The notes: generated from the letters alone by a model not told the origin. A stretch of DNA of 64,000 bases from Ruania zhangjianzhongii (GCF_008000995.1 NZ_CP042828.1:3090882-3154881), one strand, 5' to 3'; numbered from the stretch's first letter, positions 1 to 8,823 are shown. Program-made: numbers and translations.

Positions 1-183
1 GCGGCGCACGTCCGCACCGGCGTAGTGCGTGACCGCATCCTGACCGCGGCCGGGTGCCGGGGCGAGGACGAGCACGTCGTCGCCCCGCTCCCGGAGGTAC
101 TCCAGTAACCGGAGCAGGGTGACTGTCACCCCATTGGCCTGCGGGAGGAACGATTCTGCGACTACCGCGATGCGCACTCTCAC
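1..183 (-). CDS. Glycosyltransferase family 4, N-terminal part only (runs off the window)
   Basis: Sixty-one codons are visible on the minus strand before the window ends. The translation begins VRVRIAVVAESFLPQANGV and continues with a Rossmann-like strand (DDVLVLAP). The ESFLP-x-x-NGV signature is typical of the N-terminal acceptor domain of GT4 retaining glycosyltransferases of the MgtA/PimB type, which move mannose or glucose from a nucleotide sugar to a lipid at the cytoplasmic membrane face. The start is GTG at 183; a second in-frame GTG at 177 is equally possible, and neither has a strong ribosome binding site. It follows the ABC exporter pair on the same strand after 128 bases. The donor and acceptor cannot be read from this fragment. 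Confidence 0.75.
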   Translation of the reverse strand, partial: MRVRIAVVAESFLPQANGVTVTLLRLLEYLRERGDDVLVLAPAPGRGQDAVTHYAGADVRR

Positions 184-311
184 ATCGTGGCAGAGCGAGC
201 CCCGCAGGCGGGTCAGCCGTAAGGCTGATGTTTCGCAGCCGTGCCTCCTCCTCGCGTATCCCTTCAGGCACCGTTCGCGAGCGCCCGGCTGGGGCAAGAG
301 GCGGGAGTGGG

Positions 312-2336
312 TCAGTCGACCGGGGCAGCAGCAGCAGCGAACTGCGACTGGTACAGCTTGGCGTAGGCACCCTCGGCGGCGAGCAGCTCGTCGTGGCTGC
401 CTTGTTCGACGATGTCACCGTGCTCCATCACCAGGATGATGTCGGCATCGCGGATCGTGGACAGCCGGTGAGCGATGACGAAGCTGGTCCGCCCCACCCG
501 GAGCGCGTTCATCGCCTCCTGGACGAGTACCTCGGTGCGGGTGTCCACCGAGCTGGTGGCTTCATCCAGGATGAGGATCGGCGGGTCGGCGAGGAATGCC
601 CGCGCGATGGTGAGCAGCTGCTTCTCCCCCGCGCTGACGGCGGTGCCGTTGGTGCCCTCATCGTCGAGCACCGTGTCGTACCCGTCGGGCAGCGTGCGCA
701 CGAACGGGTCCACGTGGGTGGCCTCCGCGGCCTGCAGCAGGCGCTCGGTGGGGACCTCTTGGTGCGCGCCGTAGCTGATGTTCTCCGTGACCGTGCCGCC
801 GAAGAGCCAGGTGTCTTGCAGCACCATGCCGATCTTGCTGCGCACGTCCGCACGGGGCAGATCGCGGGTATCGACGCCATCGATGGTGATCCGGCCGTCG
901 ATCACGTCGTAGAACCGCATGATCAGGTTGACCAACGTGGTCTTGCCCGCTCCGGTGGGGCCCACGATCGCCACCGTCTGACCGGGTTCGGCCACGAAGG
1001 ACAGGTCCTCGATCAGCGGCTTGTCCGGGAGGTAGGAGAATTTCACGTGCTCGAACGCGACCCGGCCCCTGACCTCGCCCAGGCGCGCCGGGGTGACCGG
1101 GTCACCCGACTCCTCCTCAGCGTCGAGCAGGTCGAACACCCGCTCGGCCGAGGCGGCTCCGGACTGCACCATGTTCATCAACGAGGCGATCTGGGTGATC
1201 GGCTGGGAGAACTGGCGGGAGTACTGCACGAACGCCTGCACGTCACCCAAGGACATCGTTCCCGACGTGATCCGCACCGCGCCGAGCACGGCGATGACCA
1301 CATAGCCGATGTTGGAGATCCAGCCCATCACCGGCTGGATCGTTCCGGTGATGAACTGTGCCTTGAACGAGGCGGTGTACAGCTGCTCGTTCTCCCGGCG
1401 GAAGGTCGCCACCGCGTGCTTCTGCTGGCCGAACACGGTGACCAGGTCATGCCCGGTGTACATCTCTTCCACGTGCGCGTTCACCGTGCCGGTGCGCTTC
1501 CACTGCTCCACGAACTGGGGTTGGGAACGTTTCGCGATCTGGGACACCACGACGGCGGAGATCGGGATGGTCACGACCGCCACCAGGGCGAGCTGCCAGG
1601 AGATCCACAGCATCATGCCGAGCACACCGATCACGGTGAGCACCGAGGTGATCAGCTGGGAGAGGATCTGCTGCACGCTCTGGGCGATGTTGTCGATGTC
1701 GTTGGTCACCCGGGAGAGCACCTCGCCGCGGGCCTGTCGGTCGAAGTAGCGCAGCGGAAGGCGGGCCAGCTTGGTCTCCACCCGCTCACGCAGCCGGTAC
1801 ACGGTCTGCTGCACCACGGTGGTGATGATCCGGCCCTGCAGCCAGGTGAACAGGAACGCACCGATGTAGACGACGAACACCACGGCCAGACTGGACGCCA
1901 ACCGGTCGAAGTCGACGCCCTGCCCGGGCACCACGTTCGGCATTCCGGTCAGCGTGTCGGCAAGGGTGTCCCGGCCGGCGGCGCGCAGCGCTTCGATGGT
2001 CTCCGCGCGGGTCATCGACGGATCGAGCATCGCCCCGACCACACCGTCGAAGATGACGTTCGTCGCGTTGCCGAGCAGCTTCGGCCCGACCACCATGCCG
2101 GCCGTGGCGAGGAGGCCGAAGACCACCGCGGTGATGATCCGCACGCCCTCCACGCGCAGCTCGGTCACCATCCGGCGCAGCGTGCCAGCCAGGTCGGAGG
2201 GCTTCTCCGCCGGCATACCTGCACCACCGCCGGGGCCATGCCCCCGCGGCGCGCGGGCTGCGGCAGAGCTGTCGGCCTTCAGCTCGGAGTCGTCGGCCTT
2301 CTCCCCTGCGGTCGGGTCGTGCTGCTCGGTACTCAT
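312..2336 (-). CDS. ABC exporter half-transporter, subunit 2 (TMD-NBD fusion)
   Basis: This 674-residue protein has a hydrophilic N-terminal extension of about 60 residues, a six-helix exporter membrane domain, and a C-terminal nucleotide-binding domain with Walker A GPTGAGKTT near residue 460 and Walker B ILILDEATSSVD carrying the catalytic glutamate. The ABC signature is altered to VSAGEKQ instead of LSGGQ. Its ATG overlaps the stop of the preceding exporter gene by four bases, so the two are translationally coupled and probably form a heterodimer. The family (LmrCD/TmrAB/BmrCD type, ABCB fold) pumps hydrophobic drugs, lipids or peptides outward. The substrate cannot be read from the sequence. 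Confidence 0.9.
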   Translation of the reverse strand: MSTEQHDPTAGEKADDSELKADSSAAARAPRGHGPGGGAGMPAEKPSDLAGTLRRMVTELRVEGVRIITAVVFGLLATAGMVVGPKLLGNATNVIFDGVVGAMLDPSMTRAETIEALRAAGRDTLADTLTGMPNVVPGQGVDFDRLASSLAVVFVVYIGAFLFTWLQGRIITTVVQQTVYRLRERVETKLARLPLRYFDRQARGEVLSRVTNDIDNIAQSVQQILSQLITSVLTVIGVLGMMLWISWQLALVAVVTIPISAVVVSQIAKRSQPQFVEQWKRTGTVNAHVEEMYTGHDLVTVFGQQKHAVATFRRENEQLYTASFKAQFITGTIQPVMGWISNIGYVVIAVLGAVRITSGTMSLGDVQAFVQYSRQFSQPITQIASLMNMVQSGAASAERVFDLLDAEEESGDPVTPARLGEVRGRVAFEHVKFSYLPDKPLIEDLSFVAEPGQTVAIVGPTGAGKTTLVNLIMRFYDVIDGRITIDGVDTRDLPRADVRSKIGMVLQDTWLFGGTVTENISYGAHQEVPTERLLQAAEATHVDPFVRTLPDGYDTVLDDEGTNGTAVSAGEKQLLTIARAFLADPPILILDEATSSVDTRTEVLVQEAMNALRVGRTSFVIAHRLSTIRDADIILVMEHGDIVEQGSHDELLAAEGAYAKLYQSQFAAAAAPVD

Positions 2337-4063
2337 GAGGCCTCCTGAGCGGTGAGCTGGGAGGAGACGATCTCCTGATAGGTCTGATTGCCGTCAAGCA
2401 GCTCGGCGTGCGTGCCCCGGCCGACCAGCCGGCCGTGCTCAAGCACCAGGATCTGGTCGGCGTCGCGGATGGAGGCGACCCGTTGGGCCACCACGATCAC
2501 GCTGGACTGGCGGGTCTGCGGTTTCAAGGCGGCCCGCAGTGCCGCGTCGGTGGCGTAGTCCAGGGCGGAGAAGGAGTCGTCGAACAGGTAGACCGCAGGG
2601 CGCCGCACCAGCGCACGGGCGATCGCCAGGCGCTGACGCTGCCCCCCGGAGACGTTGGTGCCACCCTGCGCGATCGGGGCGTCCAGAGCGCCGTCCATCG
2701 AGGTGACGAAGTTGGCCGCCTGCGCCACTCGCAGCGCCTGCCAGAGCTCCTCGTCGGTGGCGTCCTCACGCCCGTAACGCAGGTTGGAGGCGACCGTGCC
2801 GGTGAACAGGTACGGCCGCTGCGGTACCAGTCCGATGATCTGCTGCATCAGCTCGGGGTCGAAGTCGCGCACATCCACACCGTCGATGCTGATCGAGCCA
2901 CTGGTGGCGTCGAACAGCCGAGGCACCAGCGTGACCAGCGTGGTCTTCCCGGCTCCGGTGGAGCCGATGATTGCCGTGGTCTGCCCAGGTTCGGCGGTGA
3001 AGCTCAGCTCCTCGATCACCGGCTCCTCGGCGCCGGGGTACTTGAACGAGACTCCGGTGAAGCGGACCTGCCCATGCAGCGCCTCCGGGCGCTGCGCCCG
3101 CTCCGGTGGCAGCACAGTGGGTTCGGAGGACAGCACCTCCATGATCCGCTCGCTGGAGACGGCCGCCCGCGGGGCGAACATGAACATCATCGTGGAGATC
3201 ATCACGGCCATCATGATGAACATCAGGTAGCTGAGGAAGGCGATGATCGAACCGACGTCGGCCGCCCCTTCCTCGACCCGGTGGCCACCGAACCAGATCA
3301 CACCGATCGAGCCGATGTTCACGATCAGCATCACCAACGGCATCGCAAACGCCATCACTCGGCCGACCTTGACCGAGACCTTCCGCAGATCGGCGTTCGC
3401 GCGCTCGAAGCGCACCGCCTCCGCACCCTCCTTGACGAAGGCACGCACCACCCGGATTCCGGTGATCTGCTCGCGGAGCACGCCGTTGATCGCGTCCAGC
3501 CGCTTCTGCATCGCGCGGAAGAACGGCACCATCCGCCAGGCGACGACGGCCATCGTCCCGCCGAGCACCGGCACCACGGCCACCAGCAGCAAGGAGAGGC
3601 CCGGATCCTGGTTCACCGCCATGATCACCCCGCCGATCAGCATGATCGGCGCCATGATGATCACGGTCATGCCCATGAACACGAACATCTGGACCTGTTG
3701 CACATCGTTGGTGGACCGGGTGATCAGCGACGGTGTCCCCACCTGGGTCATCTCCTGGGTGGAGAAGTCCATCACCCGGGTGAACAGGCCCTCGCGCACG
3801 TCCCGGCCGAGCGACATCGCGGTACGGGCACCGAAGTAGATCGCCACGACGTTGGTGAGCGCCTGCACAGCGCTGATAGCCAGCATCAGGCCACCGGTGC
3901 GCCAGATCAGGTCGACGTCACCGGTGACTACACCCTCATCGATGATTTGGGCGTTCAGCGTGGGGAGGTACAGCGCAGCGAGGGTCTGCACGAACTGCAG
4001 GACGCAGACGAGCAGGACCTCCGTGCGATACGGCCGGAGGTATCGCCGGATCAGTTGGAGCAC
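2333..4063 (-). CDS. ABC exporter half-transporter, subunit 1 (TMD-NBD fusion)
   Basis: This 576-residue half-transporter has six predicted membrane helices (residues about 15-300) and a nucleotide-binding domain with Walker A GSTGAGKTT near residue 370 and a canonical signature NVSGGQRQR. The Walker B region reads YLFDDSFSALD, so the catalytic glutamate is replaced by aspartate. The partner encoded just downstream has the reverse defect (good glutamate, poor signature), so the predicted heterodimer has one complete ATP site and one degenerate site. The gene lies 56 bases downstream of the SPFH gene on the same strand. Confidence in the family is high; the substrate is unknown. Confidence 0.9.
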   Translation of the reverse strand: MLQLIRRYLRPYRTEVLLVCVLQFVQTLAALYLPTLNAQIIDEGVVTGDVDLIWRTGGLMLAISAVQALTNVVAIYFGARTAMSLGRDVREGLFTRVMDFSTQEMTQVGTPSLITRSTNDVQQVQMFVFMGMTVIIMAPIMLIGGVIMAVNQDPGLSLLLVAVVPVLGGTMAVVAWRMVPFFRAMQKRLDAINGVLREQITGIRVVRAFVKEGAEAVRFERANADLRKVSVKVGRVMAFAMPLVMLIVNIGSIGVIWFGGHRVEEGAADVGSIIAFLSYLMFIMMAVMISTMMFMFAPRAAVSSERIMEVLSSEPTVLPPERAQRPEALHGQVRFTGVSFKYPGAEEPVIEELSFTAEPGQTTAIIGSTGAGKTTLVTLVPRLFDATSGSISIDGVDVRDFDPELMQQIIGLVPQRPYLFTGTVASNLRYGREDATDEELWQALRVAQAANFVTSMDGALDAPIAQGGTNVSGGQRQRLAIARALVRRPAVYLFDDSFSALDYATDAALRAALKPQTRQSSVIVVAQRVASIRDADQILVLEHGRLVGRGTHAELLDGNQTYQEIVSSQLTAQEAS

Positions 4064-4119
4064 ATAGCGAAACTACACCGCGTCAGATACCCGGTACCAA
4101 GCGCATTAGCCGAATTGAG

Positions 4120-5286
4120 CTACTGATTCGCTGACGGCGGAACGTCCCCGTCGTCGGCAGGACGCTGTCCCGCGGACGCACTCGGGTCGAACGGTGCACC
4201 GGAGCTCTCCCCCGCCTGGGTCGCCTCCGCGGTGGCCTCCGAGGCCTGGCCGCGAGCCTCCCGCAGCGCCTCTGCCGGGTCCTGCAGCGAGGTCTCCGGC
4301 AGCTGCACGTCGAGGGCGTCGAGGTGGTCCGGGGTCTGCACCGAGGGACGGTTGCCGCCACCATCGCCGGAACCGCGGCCACCGGTGGGGGCGCCGCCGG
4401 AGGGTTCCGGTCCGAAAGCGGAGGTGATCGAGCCGAGCGCGGCGGTGAACTCGGTGGGAATGACCCAGAGCTTGGAGGAGGTGCCGTTGGCGATCTCCGG
4501 CAGCATCTGCAGGTACTGGTAAGCCAGCAGCTTCGGGTCCGCATCGCCGCGGTGGATCGCATCGAAGACCTGCAGGATCGCCCGGGACTCACCCTGAGCT
4601 TTGAGGATCGAGGCCTGGGCCTGACCTTCGGCGGTGAGGATCGCCGACTGCTTCTCGCCCTCGGCGGTGAGGATCGCGGACTGCTTGACACCTTCGGCGG
4701 TGAGGATGGCGGCGCGTCGGTCCCGCTCGGCGCGCATCTGCTGCTCCATCGCGCCCTGCACGCTCGGCGGCGGGTCGATCGCCTTCAGCTCCACCCGGTT
4801 CACCCGGATCCCCCACCGCCCGGTGGCCTCGTCCAGCACACCACGCAGCTGTCCGTTGATCTGGTCACGGCTGGTCAGCGTCTGCTCCAGGTCCATCGAC
4901 CCGATGATGTTACGGATGGTGGTGACGGTGAGCTGCTCGATCGCCTGGATGTAGTCGGCGATCTCGTAGGTGGCGGCCTTGGGGTCGGTCACCTGGTAGT
5001 AGACGACCGTGTCGATGCTGACCACCAGGTTGTCGGAGGTGATCACCGGCTGTGGCTGGAACGGGACCACCCGTTCACGCAGGTCCACCCCAGCACGGAT
5101 CCGGTCGATGAACGGAATGAGGAAATGCAGACCCGCGTACATCGTGGACTGGTACCGGCCCAGCCGTTCGATGATCAGGGCACCCGCCTGGGGCACGATC
5201 CGGATCGAGCGTGAGATCGCGACGATGACGAAGATCGCCACCAGCGCGATGATGATGAAGCCGATGATCTGTCCGGGACTGTCCAC
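4120..5286 (-). CDS. SPFH/stomatin-prohibitin family membrane protein
   Basis: The 388-residue product has one N-terminal membrane helix (residues about 8-26), then an SPFH domain beginning with RIVPQAGALIIERLGRY and containing GLHFLIPFIDR, typical of the stomatin/QmcA group that forms oligomers in membrane microdomains. From about residue 193 a helical segment carries an 11-residue repeat related to SAILTAEGEKQ, seen in DNA as a 33-base periodicity. The C-terminal 100 residues are Gly/Pro/Ser-rich and look disordered. It is preceded on the same strand by an NfeD-like gene, the usual partner of bacterial SPFH proteins. The client protein of the pair is not evident, although the neighbouring ABC exporter is a possibility. 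Confidence 0.9.
   Translation of the reverse strand: MDSPGQIIGFIIIALVAIFVIVAISRSIRIVPQAGALIIERLGRYQSTMYAGLHFLIPFIDRIRAGVDLRERVVPFQPQPVITSDNLVVSIDTVVYYQVTDPKAATYEIADYIQAIEQLTVTTIRNIIGSMDLEQTLTSRDQINGQLRGVLDEATGRWGIRVNRVELKAIDPPPSVQGAMEQQMRAERDRRAAILTAEGVKQSAILTAEGEKQSAILTAEGQAQASILKAQGESRAILQVFDAIHRGDADPKLLAYQYLQMLPEIANGTSSKLWVIPTEFTAALGSITSAFGPEPSGGAPTGGRGSGDGGGNRPSVQTPDHLDALDVQLPETSLQDPAEALREARGQASEATAEATQAGESSGAPFDPSASAGQRPADDGDVPPSANQ
4628..4710 (-). repeat. 33-bp in-frame tandem repeat inside the SPFH gene
   Basis: The block TCGGCGGTGAGGATCGC recurs starting at 4628, 4661 and 4694 (the last copy with one change), an exact 33-base period. It encodes the 11-residue heptad-like repeat of the SPFH coiled region. 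Such internal repeats expand and contract by slippage without changing frame. Confidence 0.85.
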
Positions 5287-5375
5287 GTGCTCGGTCTCCT
5301 CGTCTCTGCCAGCGGATCCTTCGCCGGTGCTCTGAGTCTACGGGGGATGGGTGACGGCGGGTGCCGCGGCCTGCC

Positions 5376-5885
5376 TCAGTGGCCGGAGGCCGCGGGCGGG
5401 TAGGGCTGGTCCGGTCCGGTGTAGCCGTAGGGCTGGCTCGGGTCGGCGACCGCCTGAGGACCGACGATCGCCGTGGCTCCGTCGATCCGCAGCACGGTCA
5501 CCGTGCTCCCGGTCGGCAGCATCACACCGGCCTGCTCGATCCGGGCGGTCCACACCTCACCGTGCAGCTTGACCCGTCCGGCTCGGTCGGTCACGTCCGA
5601 GACCACTGTCGCACTGCGCCCGATCTGCGCGTCCACTCCGGTCTTCGCGTCCGGGGTGGAGGTCTTGAGCTTGGCCAGCGCCCAGGGCCGGACCCCGAAC
5701 AGCAGCAGCACCGCGACCACGGCGGCCACCAGCAGCTGCACCCAGAACGGCAACCCGAGAGCACCGGCCACGGCGGCGGCCACGGCACCACCAGCGAGCA
5801 TCAGGAACAGCAGGTCGACGGTGAGCATCTCGACGACCCCGAGCACCAGCGCGGCACCCAGCCACCACAACCAGCCCAGATCCAT
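5376..5885 (-). CDS. NfeD-like membrane protein
   Basis: This 169-residue protein has two or three N-terminal membrane helices (residues about 1-70, starting MDLGWLWWLGAALVLGVVEM) followed by a small OB-fold domain of the NfeD C-terminal type containing GRVKLHGEVWTARIE. The short (truncated) NfeD class lacks the protease domain and works with SPFH proteins, consistent with the SPFH gene 89 bases downstream. The start is ATG at 5885 with a purine-rich GAGGAGACGGAG upstream. The C-terminus is a short Pro/Tyr-rich tail. Confidence 0.88.
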   Translation of the reverse strand: MDLGWLWWLGAALVLGVVEMLTVDLLFLMLAGGAVAAAVAGALGLPFWVQLLVAAVVAVLLLFGVRPWALAKLKTSTPDAKTGVDAQIGRSATVVSDVTDRAGRVKLHGEVWTARIEQAGVMLPTGSTVTVLRIDGATAIVGPQAVADPSQPYGYTGPDQPYPPAASGH

Positions 5886-5931
5886 CCCGATCTCCGTCTC
5901 CTCAGGTCAACACCGCGCACGAGCAGGGTCG

Positions 5932-5954
5932 TCGACACCCTGGTGTCGAGTCTA
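5932..5954 (-). promoter_or_regulatory. Candidate promoter and operator of the nfeD-SPFH operon
   Basis: On the minus strand TAGACT (plus 5949-5954) matches the TANNNT -10 pattern, and it is followed at once by an 18-base inverted repeat, TCGACACC-CT-GGTGTCGA (5932-5949), which would cover the transcription start. The gap between the ABC ATPase stop (5963) and nfeD is only 77 bases. The inverted repeat could instead be a terminator stem for the upstream gene, but no T-run follows it. Confidence 0.4.
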
Positions 5955-5962
5955 AAGGAGAA

Positions 5963-6805
5963 CTAAAACGGTCGCGCGGAAATCCCGGAATCGTGCGCAT
6001 GGCGTGCCTCTGCGGTGAGGTCGCCGGCTGCTCGGGCGGACCAGCGCTGACCGTAACGCTGCACATCCAGCTCCAGCCCGAAGGTGCGGGAGAGGTGCTC
6101 CGGGGTGAGCGACTGCTCCAGCGGCCCGGCAGCGACCACCTGGCCCTCCCGGAGCAGCATGGCATCGGTGAACCCTGGCGGGATCTCCTCGACGTGGTGG
6201 GTGATCAGCACCAGGACAGGAGAGGCGAGGTCTCCGGCCAGCTCGCCGAGGGCACCGACCAGCTCTTCGCGCCCACCGAGGTCGAGCCCGGCGCCCGGCT
6301 CGTCCAGGATCAGCACCTCCGGGTCGGTCATCAGGGCGCGGGCGATCTGCACCCGCTTGCGCTCTCCCTCGGACAGGCTGCCGAAGTACCGGTCCTCGAA
6401 GGCCGCGACACCGAAGGCGGCGAGCAGGTCCCGGGCGCGGGCGGTGTCCAGGTCCTCATACGATTCCCGCCACCGACCGGTCACTCCGTAGGAGGCGGTG
6501 AGCACGACGTCGAGCACCCGCTCCCCGCCGGGGATCCGGTCGGCCAGTGCGGCGCTGGCCAGGCCCACCATCGGGCGCAACTCGAACACGTCCACGGCGC
6601 CGAGCCGCTCACCGATGATCTCCACTGTGCCGCTGGTGGGGTGCATCCGCGCGGCGGCGAGCTGCACCAGAGTGGTCTTGCCAGCCCCGTTCGGCCCGAG
6701 CACCACCCACCTCTCGCCCTCGTCGACCGACCACGACACCTGGTCCAGGATGGTCTTCTTGCCGCGTCGTACCGTCACGTCGTCGAACTGGAGCACGTCT
6801 CCCAT
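5963..6805 (-). CDS. Stand-alone ABC transporter ATP-binding protein
   Basis: The 280-residue protein is a single nucleotide-binding domain: Walker A GPNGAGKTT near residue 38, signature SLSEGERKR near 145 and Walker B EVLILDEPGAGLD near 165, followed by a switch histidine region (LITHHVEEIP). The SEGE form of the signature and the overall look resemble the ModF/YlmA-like group of ATPases without an adjacent permease. The start is the ATG giving MGDVLQFDDVTV; the open frame extends further upstream, but that part overlaps the monooxygenase gene and does not look coding. It starts 11 bases after the monooxygenase stop. No permease or binding protein is nearby, so a transport substrate cannot be assigned. 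Confidence 0.85.
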   Translation of the reverse strand: MGDVLQFDDVTVRRGKKTILDQVSWSVDEGERWVVLGPNGAGKTTLVQLAAARMHPTSGTVEIIGERLGAVDVFELRPMVGLASAALADRIPGGERVLDVVLTASYGVTGRWRESYEDLDTARARDLLAAFGVAAFEDRYFGSLSEGERKRVQIARALMTDPEVLILDEPGAGLDLGGREELVGALGELAGDLASPVLVLITHHVEEIPPGFTDAMLLREGQVVAAGPLEQSLTPEHLSRTFGLELDVQRYGQRWSARAAGDLTAEARHAHDSGISARPF

Positions 6806-6816
6806 AGCCCCTGAGC

Positions 6817-8001
6817 CTACGGCACTTGCCAGCCGACCAGACCCGCCCCGGACCGCACCACCAGAGCGCCCGGGACCAACCGGACGAGCGCGTTGCGCAC
6901 CTGCTGCGGCCAGCCGCCGCGAAGGTCGGCACCGAACCGCGCCATCAGCAGGGCCTGCCGGGCGATCGCCGTGCACCGGGGGCGGCGCTCGGCGTCGAAA
7001 CCGGCCAGCGCTGCCGCCAGTGCGGCTGGTCCGGTGCCGGCGGCATCGACCAGACTGCCCAGAGTGGCACCGTCCTCGAGCGCCGTGGCCGCCCCTTGGC
7101 CCATGGTCGGCAGGGCACCATGGGCCGCATCGCCGACCAGGACGGTGCGTTCCCGGGTGTAGCCGGGCAGTGCGGGCGGGAGGTGGTACACGTCGTGCCG
7201 CATCAGGTCTTCCGGCCGGGTGCGGGCGATCACGCTGTGCACCAGCGGGGCGAAGCTGGCGAACCGGTCGGTCACCGCGGCGTGCTCATCGGCGACGTGC
7301 CGGCCCTCGTCCTGGCGCACGTATCCGTACCAGTACACCTGGGTGGGGCTGATCCGCATGATGCCGAACTCCGCTTCCGGGCCCCACAGCTCCACCAGAG
7401 GCGCGGGCAGGGATGCGTCGGTGAGCAGTCCGCGCCAGCTACTGGATCCGGAGTAGGCGGCGCGAGCATGCGGGTACAGGGCGCTACGCACGGAGCTGAA
7501 CATCCCGTCGGCACCGACCAGCAGGTCGGTGCTGAGCTGCTGCTCACCGTCGGCGCCGGTCCAGCGCAGCTGCGCCGGCCGGCCGTTCCGCTGACCAGGG
7601 TCCACGGAGCTCACCCCGGCGCCGGGGACCAGCTCCACCCCGGCGGCGAGGGCCTGAGCCAGGAGCAGACCGTGCAGGCGCTGCCGGTGCACGCCCCAGA
7701 CCGCAGCGACGTCACGCCCCGGCCTCGGCGCCGGGATCCGCAGTAGTGCTCGCCCACTCTGGTCCCGGAAACCGGAGCCGTATCCCGCCGTGCCCAGCTC
7801 GTCGATCTCTGCCTCGGTGGCACCCAGAGCGCGCAGCGCGGTGATGCCGTTGGTCGGCAGCGCGACGGCGGTGCCCACCTCGGAGAAGTCGCTGTGGGCT
7901 TCCAGCACCCGCACCTGCCGACCTGCCCGGGCCAGGCCGCAGGCAGCGGCCAGGCCCGCGATACCGCCGCCGACGACGACGGCGGGAGCGGCAATGGTCA
8001 C
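6817..8001 (-). CDS. FAD-dependent monooxygenase (PHBH/UbiH family)
   Basis: This 394-residue flavoprotein has the N-terminal dinucleotide fold VVVGGGIAGLAAACGLARAG, the central GADGMFSSVRS (DG motif) and the C-terminal GDAAHGALPTMGQG flavin-binding motif, in the order typical of class A aromatic or polyketide hydroxylases. The chosen start is GTG at 8001, placed after GGGAGG. The substrate cannot be told; candidates in this family include salicylate-like aromatics and antibiotic scaffolds. It is transcribed away from the unknown gene at 8062, with which it shares a short divergent intergenic region. Confidence 0.88.
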   Translation of the reverse strand: MTIAAPAVVVGGGIAGLAAACGLARAGRQVRVLEAHSDFSEVGTAVALPTNGITALRALGATEAEIDELGTAGYGSGFRDQSGRALLRIPAPRPGRDVAAVWGVHRQRLHGLLLAQALAAGVELVPGAGVSSVDPGQRNGRPAQLRWTGADGEQQLSTDLLVGADGMFSSVRSALYPHARAAYSGSSSWRGLLTDASLPAPLVELWGPEAEFGIMRISPTQVYWYGYVRQDEGRHVADEHAAVTDRFASFAPLVHSVIARTRPEDLMRHDVYHLPPALPGYTRERTVLVGDAAHGALPTMGQGAATALEDGATLGSLVDAAGTGPAALAAALAGFDAERRPRCTAIARQALLMARFGADLRGGWPQQVRNALVRLVPGALVVRSGAGLVGWQVP

Positions 8002-8049
8002 GTCACCTCCCGTAGGGGCTCCATCGTGCCACCGCCCGGCTCGGCGCGA

Positions 8050-8055
8050 TACGTT
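8050..8055 (+). promoter_or_regulatory. -10 box, leaderless start of the following gene
   Basis: TACGTT fits TANNNT and ends six bases before the GTG at 8062. No Shine-Dalgarno is present, so the mRNA probably begins at or next to the start codon. Confidence 0.5.
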
Positions 8056-8061
8056 CAGCCG

Positions 8062-8814
8062 GTGAGTATCGAACTGCCTCGGAGCGTGCTGACCGCCCTG
8101 TGGCTGGACGCGCTGTACCGCGGGTCCGGGGACCTGGCGGACGCCGTGGTGGCGATCCAGGGCGAGGATGAGCCACACAGCACCACCGACGGTGGCACGT
8201 TGACCGACCTGCTGACCACGCTGAGCACTGCGGCCGGGATCGAGGTGGTGCACGCGGCGCTGCCGGTGCCCGGAGCGGCCGGAGTACCCGCCGACGCTGC
8301 CGAACCGGCACTGGCCGCCGGGGAGGCGGTGCTGGTCCGCGCTGCCGGCGGGCAGACGAGGACTGCAGTACCCCTGGTGACGGAGTTCGGTTCCGCCTGG
8401 GAACCCGGCGCGATGGTGACCTGGCAGCTCAGCGTGAGCTCCGCCGTCGTGAGCATGCCGGACTCTCTCGGTGAGGCACGGCGAGATCTCACCGAGGCGC
8501 TCGAGCTGGCGATCGAGGCCCTCACCCAGATGGACGTGGCCCGCTGGCGGGAGGAGGCGGCCACCGAGATCGCCTCGCTCGCCTCCGCCGAGGTACCGGC
8601 GACGATCGCCGGCGTGCTGCCCCCGCAGCTGGACACCCGGGCCCGGGACCTGCTGGTCCGCGCCGCCCGCCTGCAGGCGATCGTGGAGCTGGCCACCGAG
8701 GACGACGGCGCCGCGGTGAACGTGTGGCAGGCGGATCAGCGGGCCGCAGCGATGCGGCATGTGGGCAGCACCGCCCGGCGGGCGATGATGGCCGCGACGG
8801 TCAGCGCACGCTGA
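8062..8814 (+). CDS. Hypothetical protein (250 aa), function unknown
   Basis: The 250-residue product starts VSIELPRSVLTALWLDAL from GTG at 8062. It is rich in Ala, Leu, Glu and Asp with no membrane helix, no signal peptide and no Cys or His cluster. The middle (about 75-135) contains ARTA-like and beta-rich segments and the C-terminal half looks helical (LTEALELAIEALTQMDVAR). I do not recognise the family. It is a genuine gene by third-position GC and by its well placed leaderless promoter. It stands between the divergent monooxygenase and the convergent glgA gene, with only 9 bases to the latter's stop, and shares no obvious operon. Confidence 0.7.
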   Translation: MSIELPRSVLTALWLDALYRGSGDLADAVVAIQGEDEPHSTTDGGTLTDLLTTLSTAAGIEVVHAALPVPGAAGVPADAAEPALAAGEAVLVRAAGGQTRTAVPLVTEFGSAWEPGAMVTWQLSVSSAVVSMPDSLGEARRDLTEALELAIEALTQMDVARWREEAATEIASLASAEVPATIAGVLPPQLDTRARDLLVRAARLQAIVELATEDDGAAVNVWQADQRAAAMRHVGSTARRAMMAATVSAR

Positions 8815-8823
8815 CCCGCCCGG

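Noticed and set aside
213-228. Small hairpin TCAGCC-GTAA-GGCTGA between the ABC exporter and the GT4 gene
   Set aside because: Six-base stem in the direction of the minus-strand genes has no T-run and is short; too weak to call a terminator.
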